In this document: piece by piece, positions 12,002 through 23,637 of the stretch
Numbering within the stretch: the stretch's first letter is position 1
How the letters are laid out: each line of letters opens with the position of its first letter
From: Blepharisma japonicum
Lineage: Eukaryota; Ciliophora; Heterotrichea; Heterotrichida; Blepharismidae
Direction of reading: 5' to 3'
Length of the DNA: 64,000 nucleotides
NCBI GenBank assembly: GCA_949751835.1
Contig: CATKHK010000001.1
Coordinates: forward strand, 620,001-684,000
Notes under the pieces: model-generated
What the model saw: the letters and a program-made list of their open reading frames with translations, nothing else
Databases searched by the model: none
Told to the model about the DNA's origin: nothing
Made by a program: the position numbers and the translations under genes

Positions 12002-13432
12002 ATGAGCTATAATGATCATTTTAAAGTAACAGATGAGACAACAATGTCTTCTTCATCAAGTTCTTCAAAATATGCAGATCAGAGTGCTTTTACCTTCAAT
12101 AAGCTTGCAATGGAAAATTTTAAATGTGGAAACTATGATATTTGTCTCAGTTATTTAGGTCAAGCTTTATCAAATGCAAAAACTGTAAAAGAAACCCAAA
12201 TAAAAAACAAGCTGCTTGCTTCAACTTACAATAATTATGGATTTTTATTTAAAAAAATTAATCGATTCCCAGAATCAATTCAAGCAATGCTTAAAGCAAT
12301 TGAAATAGAAAAAAATTTACCCAACGAACTATTGAATATCGCAAAAACTCATTTAAATATTTGTGAGATGCTATCACATATAGGAGATCATGAAAGAGCA
12401 CTAAGACATGGCCTTGCATCTCTATATATGCTTAGAAATAATTATTGCACTGAAACAAACTTAGTGACAACATTAGTCATATCTTATCACAATGTAGGGG
12501 TAGAATACGAATATTTATCTCAGTTTAAAGATGCAGTCGAATGCTACCAAAAAGGCTGAGAAATTAGTAGAGACTGCTTAGGGACAAAACACCATCTCAC
12601 TTTAGCTCTTAAAAAGAGCTTAATTGAGTGCTCAGGGCAAGATCAATATTTAACTCATAAATATGAAGATAGGAAATATCCTATTGAAATTACCAAATCC
12701 AGTTCACCAAAACGAAATCCAAAGAAACTTCCAGAAGTTTTTAAAGAAAGAACAAAAAGTCAAGAAAATACCAGACGGCAAAGAAATCCTGCAATTGTAG
12801 CTCTTCCGATAAACGTATTAAAAAAAAGAATAGAAGTTTTAACAAATGGAAAAACAACTCCTAAAAATATTCAAACAAACTTAACTAGACCTTCTAAATC
12901 AAGACAAAAAAATTTTTTCAGTGATTTAAGAAGAAATTCGAGGCCACTTTCCATTGATAGAAGAAGCGATCATAGGGATTCTGTATTAAGCAAATCTCCA
13001 AAAAGCTCTACTAATGATATATCCCGTTCAGATACAGGACATAAGGAAAAGAAGATAGATTTAGAAAAGCATAGAAGGCAAGAAAGAGTTGCAGCGATAA
13101 TGATTCAATCATGGTGGAGAGGAATTAAGGCAAGAAAAGGATATGAAGTTTTGAAATTAAGTACAAAATTGAATACTGCTGCAGAAAAAGCTAAAATGGC
13201 TGTAAAACAATATGAAGACCTGAAAGGTCAATTCCTAAAAATGAAGCTTGATAAAGCCAAAAAACAAAAGCCCAGGCCTAAGTTTAGACACCGAAAGTAT
13301 GGTCTTTTGCCAATTTCAGAGATGAATAAAGAAAATGATTACGAAAATGAAATCATAAAAATACAATCCACGATCAGAATGTTTCTTGCAAAGCGGCAAT
13401 ACCAAAGGCAAAAAAATGCTGTGAAGATTTAA
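12002..13432 (+). CDS. TPR and IQ-motif protein
   Basis: 476 residues from the ATG at 12002 to TAA, with TGA = Trp at 12557. Residues ~25-190 contain helical TPR-like repeats: AFTFNKLAMENFKCGNYDIC, TYNNYGFLFKKINRFPESI, and TYR/ALA-spaced repeats through VGVEYEYLSQFKDAVECYQKG. A basic Ser/Arg-rich linker (~215-355) follows. Two IQ motifs come next, IMIQSWWRGIKARKGY near 370 and IIKIQSTIRMFLAKRQY near 455, predicted to bind calmodulin or centrin. Such TPR-IQ proteins are often axonemal or cortical in ciliates, but the exact orthologue is unknown. Confidence 0.7.
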
Positions 13433-13491
13433 AAGTAAAGAATTTGCTAGAATACTATATAAATAATAAAATATTGTTCTGATATTAAAAT

Positions 13492-14589
13492 ATGATGAGC
13501 AAAGTTTTAATAATTGGTGGTTCTTTTGCAGGCCTTACAGCAGCTCGAGAGCTCTGTCAAGACTTCCAGGTCACATTGGTAGACTTAAAAGAATACTATG
13601 AATACACTCCAGGTATCCTAAGAGCTATGGTAGAGCCAAATGCATACCCTTCAATATCTGTGAAATACGCTGATATTTCTCAATCAATGGGTTTTGATTT
13701 CATCAAAGGCGAAGTAATAGAACTGTCATCTCATTCAGCAGAAATACAAAATGCTCAAGGTATCGTTATGACAACCTTCGATTACTGTATTATTGCTTGT
13801 GGGACAGATTATTATGACCCTATTAAGCCTCATAGGACTTATGAAGATTTGAGTAATGAAAGGCATGAAACAATAATAGAAACTCATGATGAAATTGAAG
13901 AAGCCCAAAACATCATGATTCTTGGAGCTGGAATTGTAGGAGTCGAACTTGCAGGAGAACTATGTGCCAAATTTCATGATAAAAGCATCACACTTTATTC
14001 TGCTCAGGATGCTATTATGCCTGGAATGCCGAAGCTTGCACAGAAATATGCTGAAAATTTTTTAACAGAAAGAGGTGTAAAAATTGTTTATAACAAGAAA
14101 GCTAGTGAAGAGGAGTTCAAGGATTTTGACTTAGTTTTTAAGTGTATTGGAGTTATTTATAATACAAAATTTTTGCAAAAAAATTTTCAGGAAAATTTAA
14201 ATGATCGTGGCAAAATCATCGTGAACGCATTTCTTCAAGTCAAGGAGCATATCTTCGCAGCAGGAGATGTCGCACAAACAAGCTTGAATTTAGCAGGAAC
14301 TGCTTATGCTGCTGAGCAAATGGGAAAACTTGTAGCAAAAAATATTAAAGCAATAGTATCTGGGAGTAGACTACATGAAATGGGGACTTTGCCAATGCTT
14401 TATTGTGTAAGTTTAGGTCCTGAATTTGGAGTGACAGTCTATCAAAACTTAGTTATTCCAGGTTCCTGTCAAGCATTTGTAAAGTTTTTTATCCAGTACA
14501 CAAAAGTGAAAGAACTAGAAAACCCAATGTTTAATCTTATGTGGAAAGGTCTCGATTTTGTAGCTGAAGCATTAAGCCATGTTTTTTAA
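13492..14589 (+). CDS. AIFM2: AIFM2/FSP1-like NAD(P)H:quinone oxidoreductase
   Basis: 365 residues in one exon. A Rossmann FAD motif sits at the N terminus (VLIIGGSFAGLTAARE) and the second, NAD-binding Rossmann motif (IMILGAGIVGVELAGEL) is near residue 145. The FAD-closing motif is IFAAGDVA (~255). This is the two-dinucleotide-binding-domain arrangement and length of AIFM2/FSP1 and related type II NADH dehydrogenases. AIFM2 family members reduce quinones with NAD(P)H at membranes and protect lipids from peroxidation. A second Met at codon 2 makes the exact start ambiguous. Only 15 bp separate its stop from the next start. Confidence 0.8.
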   Translation: MMSKVLIIGGSFAGLTAARELCQDFQVTLVDLKEYYEYTPGILRAMVEPNAYPSISVKYADISQSMGFDFIKGEVIELSSHSAEIQNAQGIVMTTFDYCIIACGTDYYDPIKPHRTYEDLSNERHETIIETHDEIEEAQNIMILGAGIVGVELAGELCAKFHDKSITLYSAQDAIMPGMPKLAQKYAENFLTERGVKIVYNKKASEEEFKDFDLVFKCIGVIYNTKFLQKNFQENLNDRGKIIVNAFLQVKEHIFAAGDVAQTSLNLAGTAYAAEQMGKLVAKNIKAIVSGSRLHEMGTLPMLYCVSLGPEFGVTVYQNLVIPGSCQAFVKFFIQYTKVKELENPMFNLMWKGLDFVAEALSHVF

Positions 14590-14604
14590 TCATTTTAATA
14601 AAAT

Positions 14605-15699
14605 ATGAAAAAATCTGAATACCAGGATGAAGAAGCCTTTGATATTCACACTAATAGAGTGACTCCTGAAGTCTCCCAATTTTTGCAACATACAGAAGGA
14701 GACCATGAGAAAACTAAGTTTATCAGTCCTAAAGGGGAGAAATCTCCATCTATAAATTGAGAAGGAGATTCTATAACCAAACGGAATTCCGATGATAGGT
14801 TTATTGACTTTAAGAATATAAATATACATCCTCGGTTTGATTCTTCTTTATTTGAAATCTATCAAAAAATCGTAAAATCTAATTAGGAAACGATAAAGGA
14901 TGCTCCTATAGAATATTATGAATCAATATTATATGATTTATGCAGGCGTTTCAATCTGGAATTATTCTCAAATCAATTGACTACTAAGTGTGTGGAGATA
15001 TTCCATCACATTTATAGGTTAAAATCTGAAGAATGTGACTTGTCAACAGTTGAAGTTAATCAATTAAATCATCATTTTGAAGATGTTCTGAATGCGCACC
15101 CAAAAGCTTTGCAAGAGTATGAATTATTCAAAGACACCTTAAATTTAATTTCAGCGCTCGGGATTAAATGAGGTGTTGTTAATCTTAACAATTTCTCATA
15201 TAGATTGACTGGGAGATCATTGAATATTAAATTACTTGATTTACAAGAATTGAACTCAAACGTATTTACTTGTGAAGCCATATGAATCGCAACGATGGTC
15301 AGACAAGAGCCATTTCTAAGAATCACAGATGACCAAATCGTGCAGCTATCTTTATTACTTATTCAGGTTACATCAAAATTAATAAACTCATTGCTATCAC
15401 TGAATCAGAATATTGATTTTAATAGTGTAGCAAGTATTGGTAGCCTTGTTGCTTCAAAAAATCCTAAAGTAGCCAAGTTTAGCGGAATTGAGCCTGATTT
15501 TCAATCTGATGTTGTCCCTTACCAAAGATTAAAACTGAAAAGAGGAATTCTCAGCTTTTGTAATAAAGACCAAGATTTAAAAGTAGCAAGAGAAATAAAG
15601 GGTTTAATAGAAGATTTTGAGAATGTATATAGACAATTTGAGCAAACATTAATGATAAACATTCTGATTATGTCGAAGAATACAAAAGATGTTGCTTAA
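14605..15699 (+). CDS. Unknown protein, one 15-nt intron
   Basis: Exons 14605-14871 and 14887-15699 encode 359 residues. The intron contains an in-frame TAG and splices at phase 0. The N-terminal ~80 residues are polar and charged. From ~residue 95 the protein looks globular and helical (YDLCRRFNLELFSNQL, VEIFHHIYRLK, LISALGIKWGVVNL). I recognise no family. The start lies 15 bp after the stop of the AIFM2-like gene, so the promoter or untranslated regions of the two must overlap. Confidence 0.65.
14872..14886 (+). other. 15-nt intron
   Basis: gtaaaatctaattag: GT...AG, A at position 10, phase 0. It differs from the intron at 5278-5292 at only two positions. Confidence 0.8.
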
Positions 15700-15852
15700 T
15701 CCGTGAATTTTTGTTATTATATAAATAAGTCTATTACCTATTAAATTATTTAGATTAAATGAATAAGAAATAATTATATGAATATAGGTGCCGTTATTTG
15801 TACTGATAGCATTATCTTATAAGAATTCAAATAAAATAATCGTTTAAATATA

Positions 15853-17028
15853 ATGGCATCATCTTATCTGACGACTGATGCAGCAAGAAATCTCCAAAAA
15901 TATACTTATACTGGAACAGACAATTCCCTTTCATATAGCCTCATATTATCTCCTATCTCAAACACTTTAGTGCAAGCAGTTCCTACATGATTTTCGTAAT
16001 TTTAATTTAGTCCTAACTTGGTACAAATTATCTAGATAACAATGCTAGGGATAAATGCACTTTTATTAATTTATGTTTCAACCCTCATTCATTGTGGAAC
16101 GACTTTAGCTTGCCAACTTCCTGATTCAATTTCAATGGTATGTGCATTGCTTTACTTTGCATGGATTATTTTTGATAATCTAGATGGGAAGCAAGCAAGA
16201 AGAACTCAAGCGTCAACACCTTTAGGATTAATTTATGATCATCAGTCAGATGCTTTAGAGATTAATGTTATGTCAACTTTCTTTGGAATTATTTCATTAT
16301 TTGGAAATTCTCCCTATACAATTGCAATCTGGGCTATTGCAGCAATTCATTGTTATTTTGAAAATTGGGAAGCGCTTTATACAAGTTCTTATAGTATGTC
16401 AAGCAATAAATACCTTTTTGTAGGGTTGCTTACTTTGATTTATACTGCACTTGGCCCTGAATTTTTTATAAATACTATGGTATTTCAAACTGAGCTAAGG
16501 ATGCTAGTGTTTTGTGGATTTTGCTGTTGGGTAGTAATTGAAGTTTTAATTCGGTAAGATCTATTAAGAATCTTCAACGTTCTCATGAAATCTTCAAAAA
16601 AAATGGAGGCCTTTATGAATTTGGGATCATTATTCTATATTATCTTTTGTGTGGTAGTAGTTTTGGTGTTTTCACCAGTTGGATTAGCTTATACAGGGAC
16701 AAGAGAATTTGTATTATTTTTAGGTTTTATTTTTGCAAGAGAAATGGGATTTTTCCAGCTAGCTCATGTGAGTAATTCAGAATATGAGCCATTAAACACT
16801 CCAAACTATATTCTCCTTTCTCTTCTTATGTTTAACACATCATGCCATGCTTGGGGATTTCCACTACTAGATGAATACAATTTGCTCTGCTTCCTTTTGC
16901 TTTTTGCTGGTCTAAGCTATCTTCATTTCATATATTCAGTAACAAAGGAAATCACTAAAGAACTGAATATCCCAATCCTCACAAATTTGCGTAATTTCCA
17001 CATAGAGAGAAAAATCCAATCAGTTTAA
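15853..17028 (+). CDS. Choline/ethanolamine phosphotransferase (CDP-alcohol phosphatidyltransferase)
   Basis: Four exons (15853-15995, 16011-16020, 16036-16553, 16569-17028) encode 376 residues. One internal exon is only 10 nt. After splicing the N terminus reads LQKYTYTGTDNSL ... VPTWFSPNLITMLG, the typical start of CEPT1/EPT1 enzymes. The catalytic motif DG-x2-AR-x8-G-x3-D-x3-D is intact (DGKQARRTQASTPLG, then D-HQS-D), around residues 105-127. The rest is multi-pass hydrophobic helices. The enzyme moves phosphocholine or phosphoethanolamine from a CDP-alcohol to diacylglycerol in the ER or Golgi membrane. Which headgroup is used cannot be told from sequence alone. Confidence 0.88.
15996..16010 (+). 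other. 15-nt intron
   Basis: gtaattttaatttag: GT...AG, A at position 10, phase 2. First of three introns in the phosphotransferase gene. Confidence 0.85.
16021..16035 (+). other. 15-nt intron after a 10-nt exon
   Basis: gtacaaattatctag: GT...AG, A at position 10, phase 0. Splicing joins the conserved S-P-N-L-I-T-M-L-G motif across it, which strongly supports both neighbouring introns. Confidence 0.85.
16554..16568 (+). other. 15-nt intron
   Basis: gtaagatctattaag: GT...AG, A at position 10, phase 2. Splicing avoids an early TAA and links membrane helices. Confidence 0.8.
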
Positions 17029-17117
17029 TAAATAATAAACTCGTTTAAGACTATATAAATTTAACGCTTTTTCTACTGGCTTTTGTTTTCATTTATTATT
17101 ATCTTTAGCAGAGTTGG

Positions 17118-17741
17118 TTATAAGTGCAGATACAGCACATGAGATCTAACAAATCCTCGGTTTTTAAATGACTTCTTTTGGTTGGAAGTTGAGCAACTCT
17201 CTGTTGAAAAAGAGCTTGAGTCATCAGGGATTTCGCTATCTGGAATGCTTTGTATTTCTGAATCCAATCCCATTAAGCTACTTACAAATGATCCATCATC
17301 ATTTTTGTGAATCAATGACAGATTTGGATGATCCATTGCTTTATAATCAATGCTTCTCATCATATAGAAAGATCTAGCATGTGAATCGGATAATGACAGA
17401 TTTGAAATATCAACACTTGATAGATAAGTCGAAATTTTAAGATTTTCTTGTTTAGCTTCTTGGATTCTGGTTTTAAAGTTATTAAGAATCCTCTCTTGGC
17501 CTTCAAGCATGCTTTTGATTTCATAAACTTGTTCTCTCAGGCTTGACATTTCAGGCTCTTCTTTCACTTCATTCATCGAAGGTGAATAGTTCGGAGGAGA
17601 CGAATGCTTAGAATCTACTACTGTAGTGGATTGCTCAAAATTAAAAGTGTTATATTCAGATCTAGGAGATAATTTCTCTTCCACTTCTTGAATATGTATT
17701 GGTGTGGGCCTTTGAGCAGCATCCATAATTTTTAATGACAT
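17118..17741 (-). CDS. Hypothetical Ser-rich protein with short coiled coil
   Basis: 207 residues, single frame. A short coiled coil (~65-105, LREQVYEIKSMLEGQERIL) is flanked by Ser/Glu/Pro-rich sequence. The tail is rich in Ser and Asp and ends in hydrophobic residues. No domain recognised. Divergent from the IQCH gene, with 136 bp between starts. Confidence 0.5.
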   Translation of the reverse strand: MSLKIMDAAQRPTPIHIQEVEEKLSPRSEYNTFNFEQSTTVVDSKHSSPPNYSPSMNEVKEEPEMSSLREQVYEIKSMLEGQERILNNFKTRIQEAKQENLKISTYLSSVDISNLSLSDSHARSFYMMRSIDYKAMDHPNLSLIHKNDDGSFVSSLMGLDSEIQSIPDSEIPDDSSSFSTESCSTSNQKKSFKNRGFVRSHVLYLHL

Positions 17742-17877
17742 TCAAATAAATTGGCAAATTTAGATAGTCTTTACAGTTTATAGAATTAAATGCTAATGAA
17801 ATCATCCTTTTGCAGCCAAGTATGATATACTTAAAAAATGTAAAATTCGTTTGAATCATTTCTAATTTTTATATACA

Positions 17878-20754
17878 ATGTCCGACGTGAATGATATGGG
17901 TAAGATGCTTCTTGGCATCCAAGAGCGATTATCAGGCCTGAAAGATACCTTGAAAACCCTTGATACAACCTACATCCCACAAATTACTGCAATTTCTTCC
18001 CAAATGGAAAAAGTTCAAACCAATTTAAAGCAACAATCAGAGCAGTTGCTATTCAAAGTTATTAATGGTGATACCACCCAAGACGTTTCAGGCCAAAAGC
18101 ATCCCAAAAGAAGCTCACTATCTGCTGCAGGCGAGTTACATATGAAACCTCCAAAATATTCATATGTTTCCAAAGCTTCTTTAAATAGAAAATCATCAGG
18201 ACAAAAATCATTTAAAAAATCATACGACGAAGATGTCCCTTGCATAACTGAAAATGATATAACAAAAGGAATGTTTAATTTGATAAATCGAGGAGTTATA
18301 CCCAAAGATGTTGATCTTACCCCAGCTTTTACTCGAGGTGCTGCACCATTTGTAAGCAAAACAATGACAGTTTATCCTGGGAACTTGAAGCCTCAACAAG
18401 TTTTTGTGAAGTCAGAAGAAATGATGCCACCCCAGAATTTCCGATTTGATTTCACAGTGTCAGCTATTCCAAAAACTACGAATATGAATATCAAGCAGCT
18501 TAAAACTAGTAATTATGAAATACAGTTTGAAAAACAAAATACCTCGTTTGCTTCAAAAATATCAGAAACTGACCCAAACCCTAGAGGTTATAATGAGCTT
18601 ATGGATACTTTTTCGTCTCACTTCTTCATAATTAGAAAAGGAGTTACCTTAGACACTACACCTGAGTTTATATCATATCAGAGAACATATGCGAAAATAT
18701 GAGAAAAAATAGCTCCAATAATTAGGACTATAGAGAGCTTTTTAGGAAATTTTCAGGTACCAAAAGCAATATTAGACGGTAAAAAAATAGTTGATCTAAT
18801 AGGAAGAAGAATAATTGAAGAAGATATCATGGATTGTTTTGTTAATAAAGAAGAAGTGAGGATTTATATAAAAATCCCAAGGATCCAGTTTCAAGGAGAG
18901 ACTGGAAAAGAAAAGGCCGCAGTTGTTATACAAAGCATGTGGAGAATGCACAAAGCAAGGACTGCTTATTTGCAGCTTCAATTTTTGATGAAAAAAGCAA
19001 GTTGTATTCAGAGGGCTTTTCGTAGATTTATGGAAGTTAAAAATACTAGGAGGAAAACTGCTATGGCATTTAAAGACAAACTAACTGTCTGAAAACAATT
19101 ACAGCAGAAATTCAAAGAAGAGTGGCCAGTTATATCGCAGAAAAAGAGACTGGAAATCCATATTAGCAGTCTTTCAATAGATGAAGCTAGAAGAGTCACC
19201 ATGCAGAAATTTTTAGTTAGGCAGAATTTACAGATATCAAGGATATTTAAAGTGCAGGACCCAAACATTGATATTTTGTATATAAGTGCGTTTGAAATGA
19301 CACCAGAAATTGTGAGCTATTATATGAAAATTTTAGAATTGGGAAATATCGCTGATCCAATTTCAAGGCTTAACTTGGTTTCTCCAGATCTTGGAAAGCA
19401 TATTCCAACACATATTTCAACCACAAAAGCTGTATTATTTTCTCCTAAAACACTTGCCAGGCTTAAGCATTTGGTGAAGCGTAGAACTGCATATATTGTG
19501 CCTGGCAATGTCAGTAAAGATGAAATTGAGCTTGCAGTCATGCTAGGGGTCCCTATATTAGGTGGAGACCCAAACAAAGCTGCATTATTTTCAACAAAAT
19601 CAGGCAGCAAACGAATATTAACGTCAGCAGAAGTCCCAGTCCCACCTGGTGCTTATGATATTTATGATGAAAAAGAATTTATGGCCACACTTACGCGATT
19701 AATTGCAAACAATCTAAATATTGATATTTGGCTGTTTAAAATAGATAATGAATTTAGTGGAAGAGGACATGCCAGCTTAGATATAATGCAATGTAAATAT
19801 ATAAAAAATTTGAGGAAATCCTCTGATGAGCTCAATGAAGAGCAGCAGGAAAAAATTTATCATTATTTAACAAAAGCTCTCAGTAAAAAAGTAAAAATCG
19901 CGGTTCCTTCACTATATTCGAATTGAAGAGAATATATGAAAGAATTTGTAAGGGTAGGAGGAGTAATTGAAGCAACCCCTCTTTGTCTTCCAGCAAATGT
20001 TGGAAGCGCTTGTGTTTGCTTTTGCGTTGAGCCTGATGGAAATGTAGTGCTTTCAGGAGCTTATGATAAATTGGAAGCTAGAAGATATGTGACAGCTGGA
20101 TATATTTTCCCTCAAAATTCACTACCAAACATGAACTTTAAAATGCTCGCAGATTCTATTGGAAAAGTATTATATGAGAGAGATATATTCGGATATGTAT
20201 CAGTTGATTTAGTTTCATTCCCAGACCCCTCAGGAAATTCACCTCACCCACTCTTTTGGGCTGTTGATTTAGATTGCCAGCTCTCAGTGTCCGGCTCTGT
20301 TATGCCCTTTTTTGATTTTTTAATGGAAGGCTCTTTAGATATGATTTCTGGGCATTATCATTTAGACCACTCAATTGACCAAAAAACTACTGAAAGATGC
20401 TTTATGTATCTCCCAGTAATCGAACATCCTGGGATTAGCAAAGTTTTATATAAAACTTTCTTTTATATGTGCAGAGTCCAAGGTATCAGTTTTGATCTTG
20501 AACTGAAAAAAGGCACAACATTTATTCTCCCTGACTGTATCCAATCATCAGTCATAGGGCTACTCACAATGGGCGGTTCCCCCTTAGACTGCTCCAAACT
20601 CCTTCTAAACAGTTTAAAATTTGTAGAAACCCAAGCAGGCGACCTTCCATTACTAAAAGATGAATCTCGAGATGACGCAATTTCTTTTTCAGAAATCCTC
20701 TCAATGGTCAAACTTATCAACAAAAAGCTGACACCAAAAGCTAAAAGAAAATAA
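17878..20754 (+). CDS. IQCH: IQCH (IQ motif-containing protein H)
   Basis: One frame of 958 residues, close to human IQCH (about 1,030), with TGA read as Trp at three or more places. The N-terminal helix (GIQERLSGLKDTLKTLD) and Ser/Lys-rich region precede two IQ motifs near 346 (AAVVIQSMWRMHKARTAYLQ) and 372 (ASCIQRAFRRFMEV). The C-terminal half is a large globular region with ATP-grasp-like features: SKDEIELAVMLGVPILGGDP, FSTKSGSKRILTSAEVPVPP and WLFKIDNEFSGRGHASLD. IQCH is a testis and cilium protein needed for axonemal structure in sperm. The domain order and the C-terminal half fit that family. Ends 41 bp before RPA3. Confidence 0.78.
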
Positions 20755-20795
20755 CTTTTAAATATTAATATGCGCTTTATAATAAATTGCGGGAA

Positions 20796-21098
20796 ATGGC
20801 TGTGAGGTATACAGCAGGGCTTCTGAACGAATTAAGAGCAGGAGAAAGAGTCAGTATTATAGGAAAAGTTGACGGAGAGTGGGAAAATGGAATCTTTTTA
20901 GCAGATGGCACTGCAAGAATCAGGGTTAGTGAAATTTCAAAAGGTCTCACAGGAATTGTGGAAGTCAGAGGGCTCGTTGTGGGTAACTATGAAGTACAGT
21001 GTGATAGTTACAACGAATTTGAAGCTACAAATTTTGATTTTAGTAAAAGAGCTGAACTTGTGAGGCTTTATCAGCAGTTCCCTGATATTGGGGTTTAA
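20796..21098 (+). CDS. RPA3: Replication protein A 14-kDa subunit (RPA3)
   Basis: 100 residues from the ATG at 20796, a short OB-fold protein. It shows the RPA3 pattern: an N-terminal 'R..AGLLNELRAGERVSIIGKV' strand, then FLADGTARIRVSE, GIVEVRGLVVGNYEVQC, SYNEF, and a final helix FSKRAELVRLYQQFPDIGV. Human RPA3 has the equivalent GIVEVVGRV, CTSYVQF and DFPQF segments. RPA3 is the smallest subunit of the single-strand DNA-binding trimer used in replication and repair. A longer start using TTG at 20787 is possible but unlikely. Confidence 0.8.
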   Translation: MAVRYTAGLLNELRAGERVSIIGKVDGEWENGIFLADGTARIRVSEISKGLTGIVEVRGLVVGNYEVQCDSYNEFEATNFDFSKRAELVRLYQQFPDIGV

Positions 21099-21132
21099 TT
21101 GATAAAAATTAGTTAATTTACTATAAAAATCG

Positions 21133-22107
21133 TTATCGATCAAGCAGATGAGGCTTACTCAGAGTGGAGATGGTTCTTTTCAAAGACTGAACTCGAATGA
21201 TCTTTTTAGATGAGTTTGATTTTCAAGCAGGCCTTACTAGAGGAGACTTGCTGTTCCTTCGAAGACTTGGCTCTGTATATACTTGGTCGAAAGGAGAATG
21301 AGAGCGGCTTTGTCGCTTTCTAACTTGCCAATTTTCTAAATTTTTTTGTATGCTTAACACTTCCTGGCATTTTTCTTCATATTTATGTCTGAATTGTTGA
21401 GAAATAGAAAAATTCCTCTGATTCCGATCTTTATAGAGACGCTTTTTAAGCAAGTTATATTGATATTCTAGTTCTCTGCATTCTTTTTCTTTTTCTTTGA
21501 TTTCTTCTTCCATCCTTTTATTATCAATTTCAATCATTTTAGAGGTTGTTCCTCCTGCAGTATCAAAAGAAAGGCTTTTTCTTTCTCCTTCAGAAAGCTC
21601 AATTTTTTTAGGATTTATCATTCGTAGCCTGTGAATTTTTTTGTCTTTGCGTTGAAGCTCTAATTCTAAAATTTTCTTTTCAGCTTCAAGTTCCTCTACA
21701 GTTTTATAAAACTCAAAGTCGATATTTTTGGCTTTACTCTTGCTTTTTTCTACATCACTTTGAAGCTCGTCTATATATAAACGGAGTTGGTGTTGAACTT
21801 TGTTATGATTTCTGCTTATTTCTTCTAACTTCTGAAGAGATTTTTGATAGGTTTTATCTCTTGGTAAGCCTTTAAAAGTTTGGAAAACTGTAAAATTTCG
21901 CTTGAGCTCAATAAGCTCTTTGACTCAGTCACTTACATATTGAAAACATTCATTTGGTGCTAATTTTTCAAAATCTTGTGGAATCATTATGCTCTCGTCT
22001 AGTTCTGTTTTCTGTATAATTCTTACTTGCTCATATAATTTATTGTGTAATCTTACAGCAAATTCCTTCACGGCTGTTTCTAAATTATTTTCTTCATCAC
22101 TCATCAA
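21133..22107 (-). CDS. Coiled-coil protein with basic tail
   Basis: 324 residues with TGA read as Trp twice; the end is TAA at 21133-21135. The N terminus is acidic and helical (ENNLETAVKEFAVRLHNKLY). Long coiled coils occupy roughly residues 75-165 and 180-260. The last ~60 residues are basic and Ser/Pro-rich (QSRSHSPFDQ, RNSKSPLVRP). No orthologue recognised. A structural cortical or basal-body role is only a guess. Convergent with RPA3, with 34 bp between stop codons. Confidence 0.55.
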
Positions 22108-22306
22108 GGTATTATAAAGAAATGCAAAATTTAAATATCAAATTTGACTTCAAAAATATTTATTCTCCCTTATTAAATAAGCAATTTACTGCATTAATTA
22201 CCCGCTGGCTAGGTATATTGGTAAGCGATTATCATAAAAGGCATCCTAATGAATTAAATTAATATATAATTATTTAAGAATAGCTCAAATTTTTCTTTAT
22301 TAATCT

Positions 22307-22693
22307 CTACCACTGTCCTTCCAAATTAGGTGTAGGACAGCTAGACCCAAAAATATTTTCATTTGATTCGATTTGTCTATCTAGTATCATGACCCCATCA
22401 GCAATTTTCCTTTTCTCATTTTTTAAGTAGTGGATTTCTTCATCAATTTCGTTGAATACTTGATACTGATCATTAGATAACTCATTCAACTTTCCTCTAA
22501 GACTTTCGACTTCATCAATAATTTCAGTATTTAAATCGTCACGTAACTTCTTGTTATCATGCATCAAAGTAGTAAAATTTGATCGAAGGATTTGTGATGC
22601 TTTTACATTATCAAGTAATAATCCTCCAATATACTGTATCCTGTCTTCTATTTGAGCTATCTGCTGTGTGGCTGGTAAAGTTCTTTGCTGCAT
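22307..22693 (-). CDS. Small coiled-coil protein
   Basis: 128 residues, almost entirely heptad-like helix (IAQIEDRIQYIGGLLLDNV, LRGKLNELSNDQYQVFNEI). The ending PTPNLEGQW uses TGG for Trp and is followed by TAG. Not recognised. Confidence 0.5.
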   Translation of the reverse strand: MQQRTLPATQQIAQIEDRIQYIGGLLLDNVKASQILRSNFTTLMHDNKKLRDDLNTEIIDEVESLRGKLNELSNDQYQVFNEIDEEIHYLKNEKRKIADGVMILDRQIESNENIFGSSCPTPNLEGQW

Positions 22694-22986
22694 AATTTTA
22701 TATTATTTTTATCAAAATCTTTAAATTATTACTATTTATATATTAGCTTTCTTGGAAGTTTTTTAACTTTTTTTAAATAGCATAAGTTTAATTTTTTTTG
22801 CTTAAATATATATTTTAACTAATATTAATTTCAAATGCTTTATAATATCAAAAATTAAGCAAGAAATCAATAATCAAAAATTAGATATAATATTCCTTAA
22901 ATTTAAGCACAATAAATTCTAAATAATTTTTTCGATCCCAAAATATATATATTGGTTTATTATTTGAGACATATAAATAAAATATA

Positions 22987-23637
22987 TTATCATATTATTT
23001 CTTTGCAAATCCAAATCAACACTCTAACAGAAAAAAACACAGAATATGAATTCAAAAAATAGTCAGTTCATTTTTGAATTGATCGTAAAGGATATTTCAT
23101 CGCTCCTGCCAAAATTGAGCTAATGATAAAAAGCAGCCCTGAATCATCCCAAACCAAAGTATCTCATGAAGTTAGTTTTACCAAAGATATTAGCAAGCTT
23201 ATATACCCAATTGTAAGTAACAATCCTTGAACCAAAATATTTATGCACATATAAGTAATTTTCTCTGTATGGCTCTTGTAGTTTTCAATATAATTTTCAA
23301 CAGACTGATAGACAAAGGTATTTATCATAGTCACAGCGATTGTATAAAATGATAAAATCACAACATAATACGCCAACTCTGGTATTGCTTTTTTAAGAAC
23401 TGGCAATAAGAATTCATGCTCATAATCATATAAAAATGTTCTAGATCCAGATGATGTAATTAAATCAAAGACTATATCAACTATCATCATCAAATGTGCT
23501 GAAAAAATTGTAAGCAAGCTTAAAATAATACACCTAGGAATTATCCGGAGACCTCTCAGCTGGCGACGATATAACCTTCTCACTCATCTAGTTGTATAAA
23601 TTCCGCTTATAGCTAAAATTGCATAGCTAATTATCAT
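22987..23637 (-). CDS. Multi-pass membrane protein
   Basis: 216 residues from the ATG at 23637 to TAA, with four in-frame TGA codons read as Trp (two of them TGA in RWVRR and SWDTL). Five hydrophobic segments are visible: IISYAILAISGIY, IIPRCIILSLLTIFSAHLMM, YYVVILSFYTIAVTMINTF, ITYMCINILVQGLLLTIGYI and LLFIISSILAGAM. Positive charges cluster after the first (TTRWVRRLYRRQLRGLR), suggesting that loop is cytosolic. I cannot name a family. Confidence 0.6.

Noticed and set aside
22200-22250. A tRNA-like D-arm sequence (GGCTAGGTATATTGGTAAGC)
   Set aside because: No matching acceptor stem, anticodon arm or GGTTCGANTCC B box follows, so it is not a tRNA.
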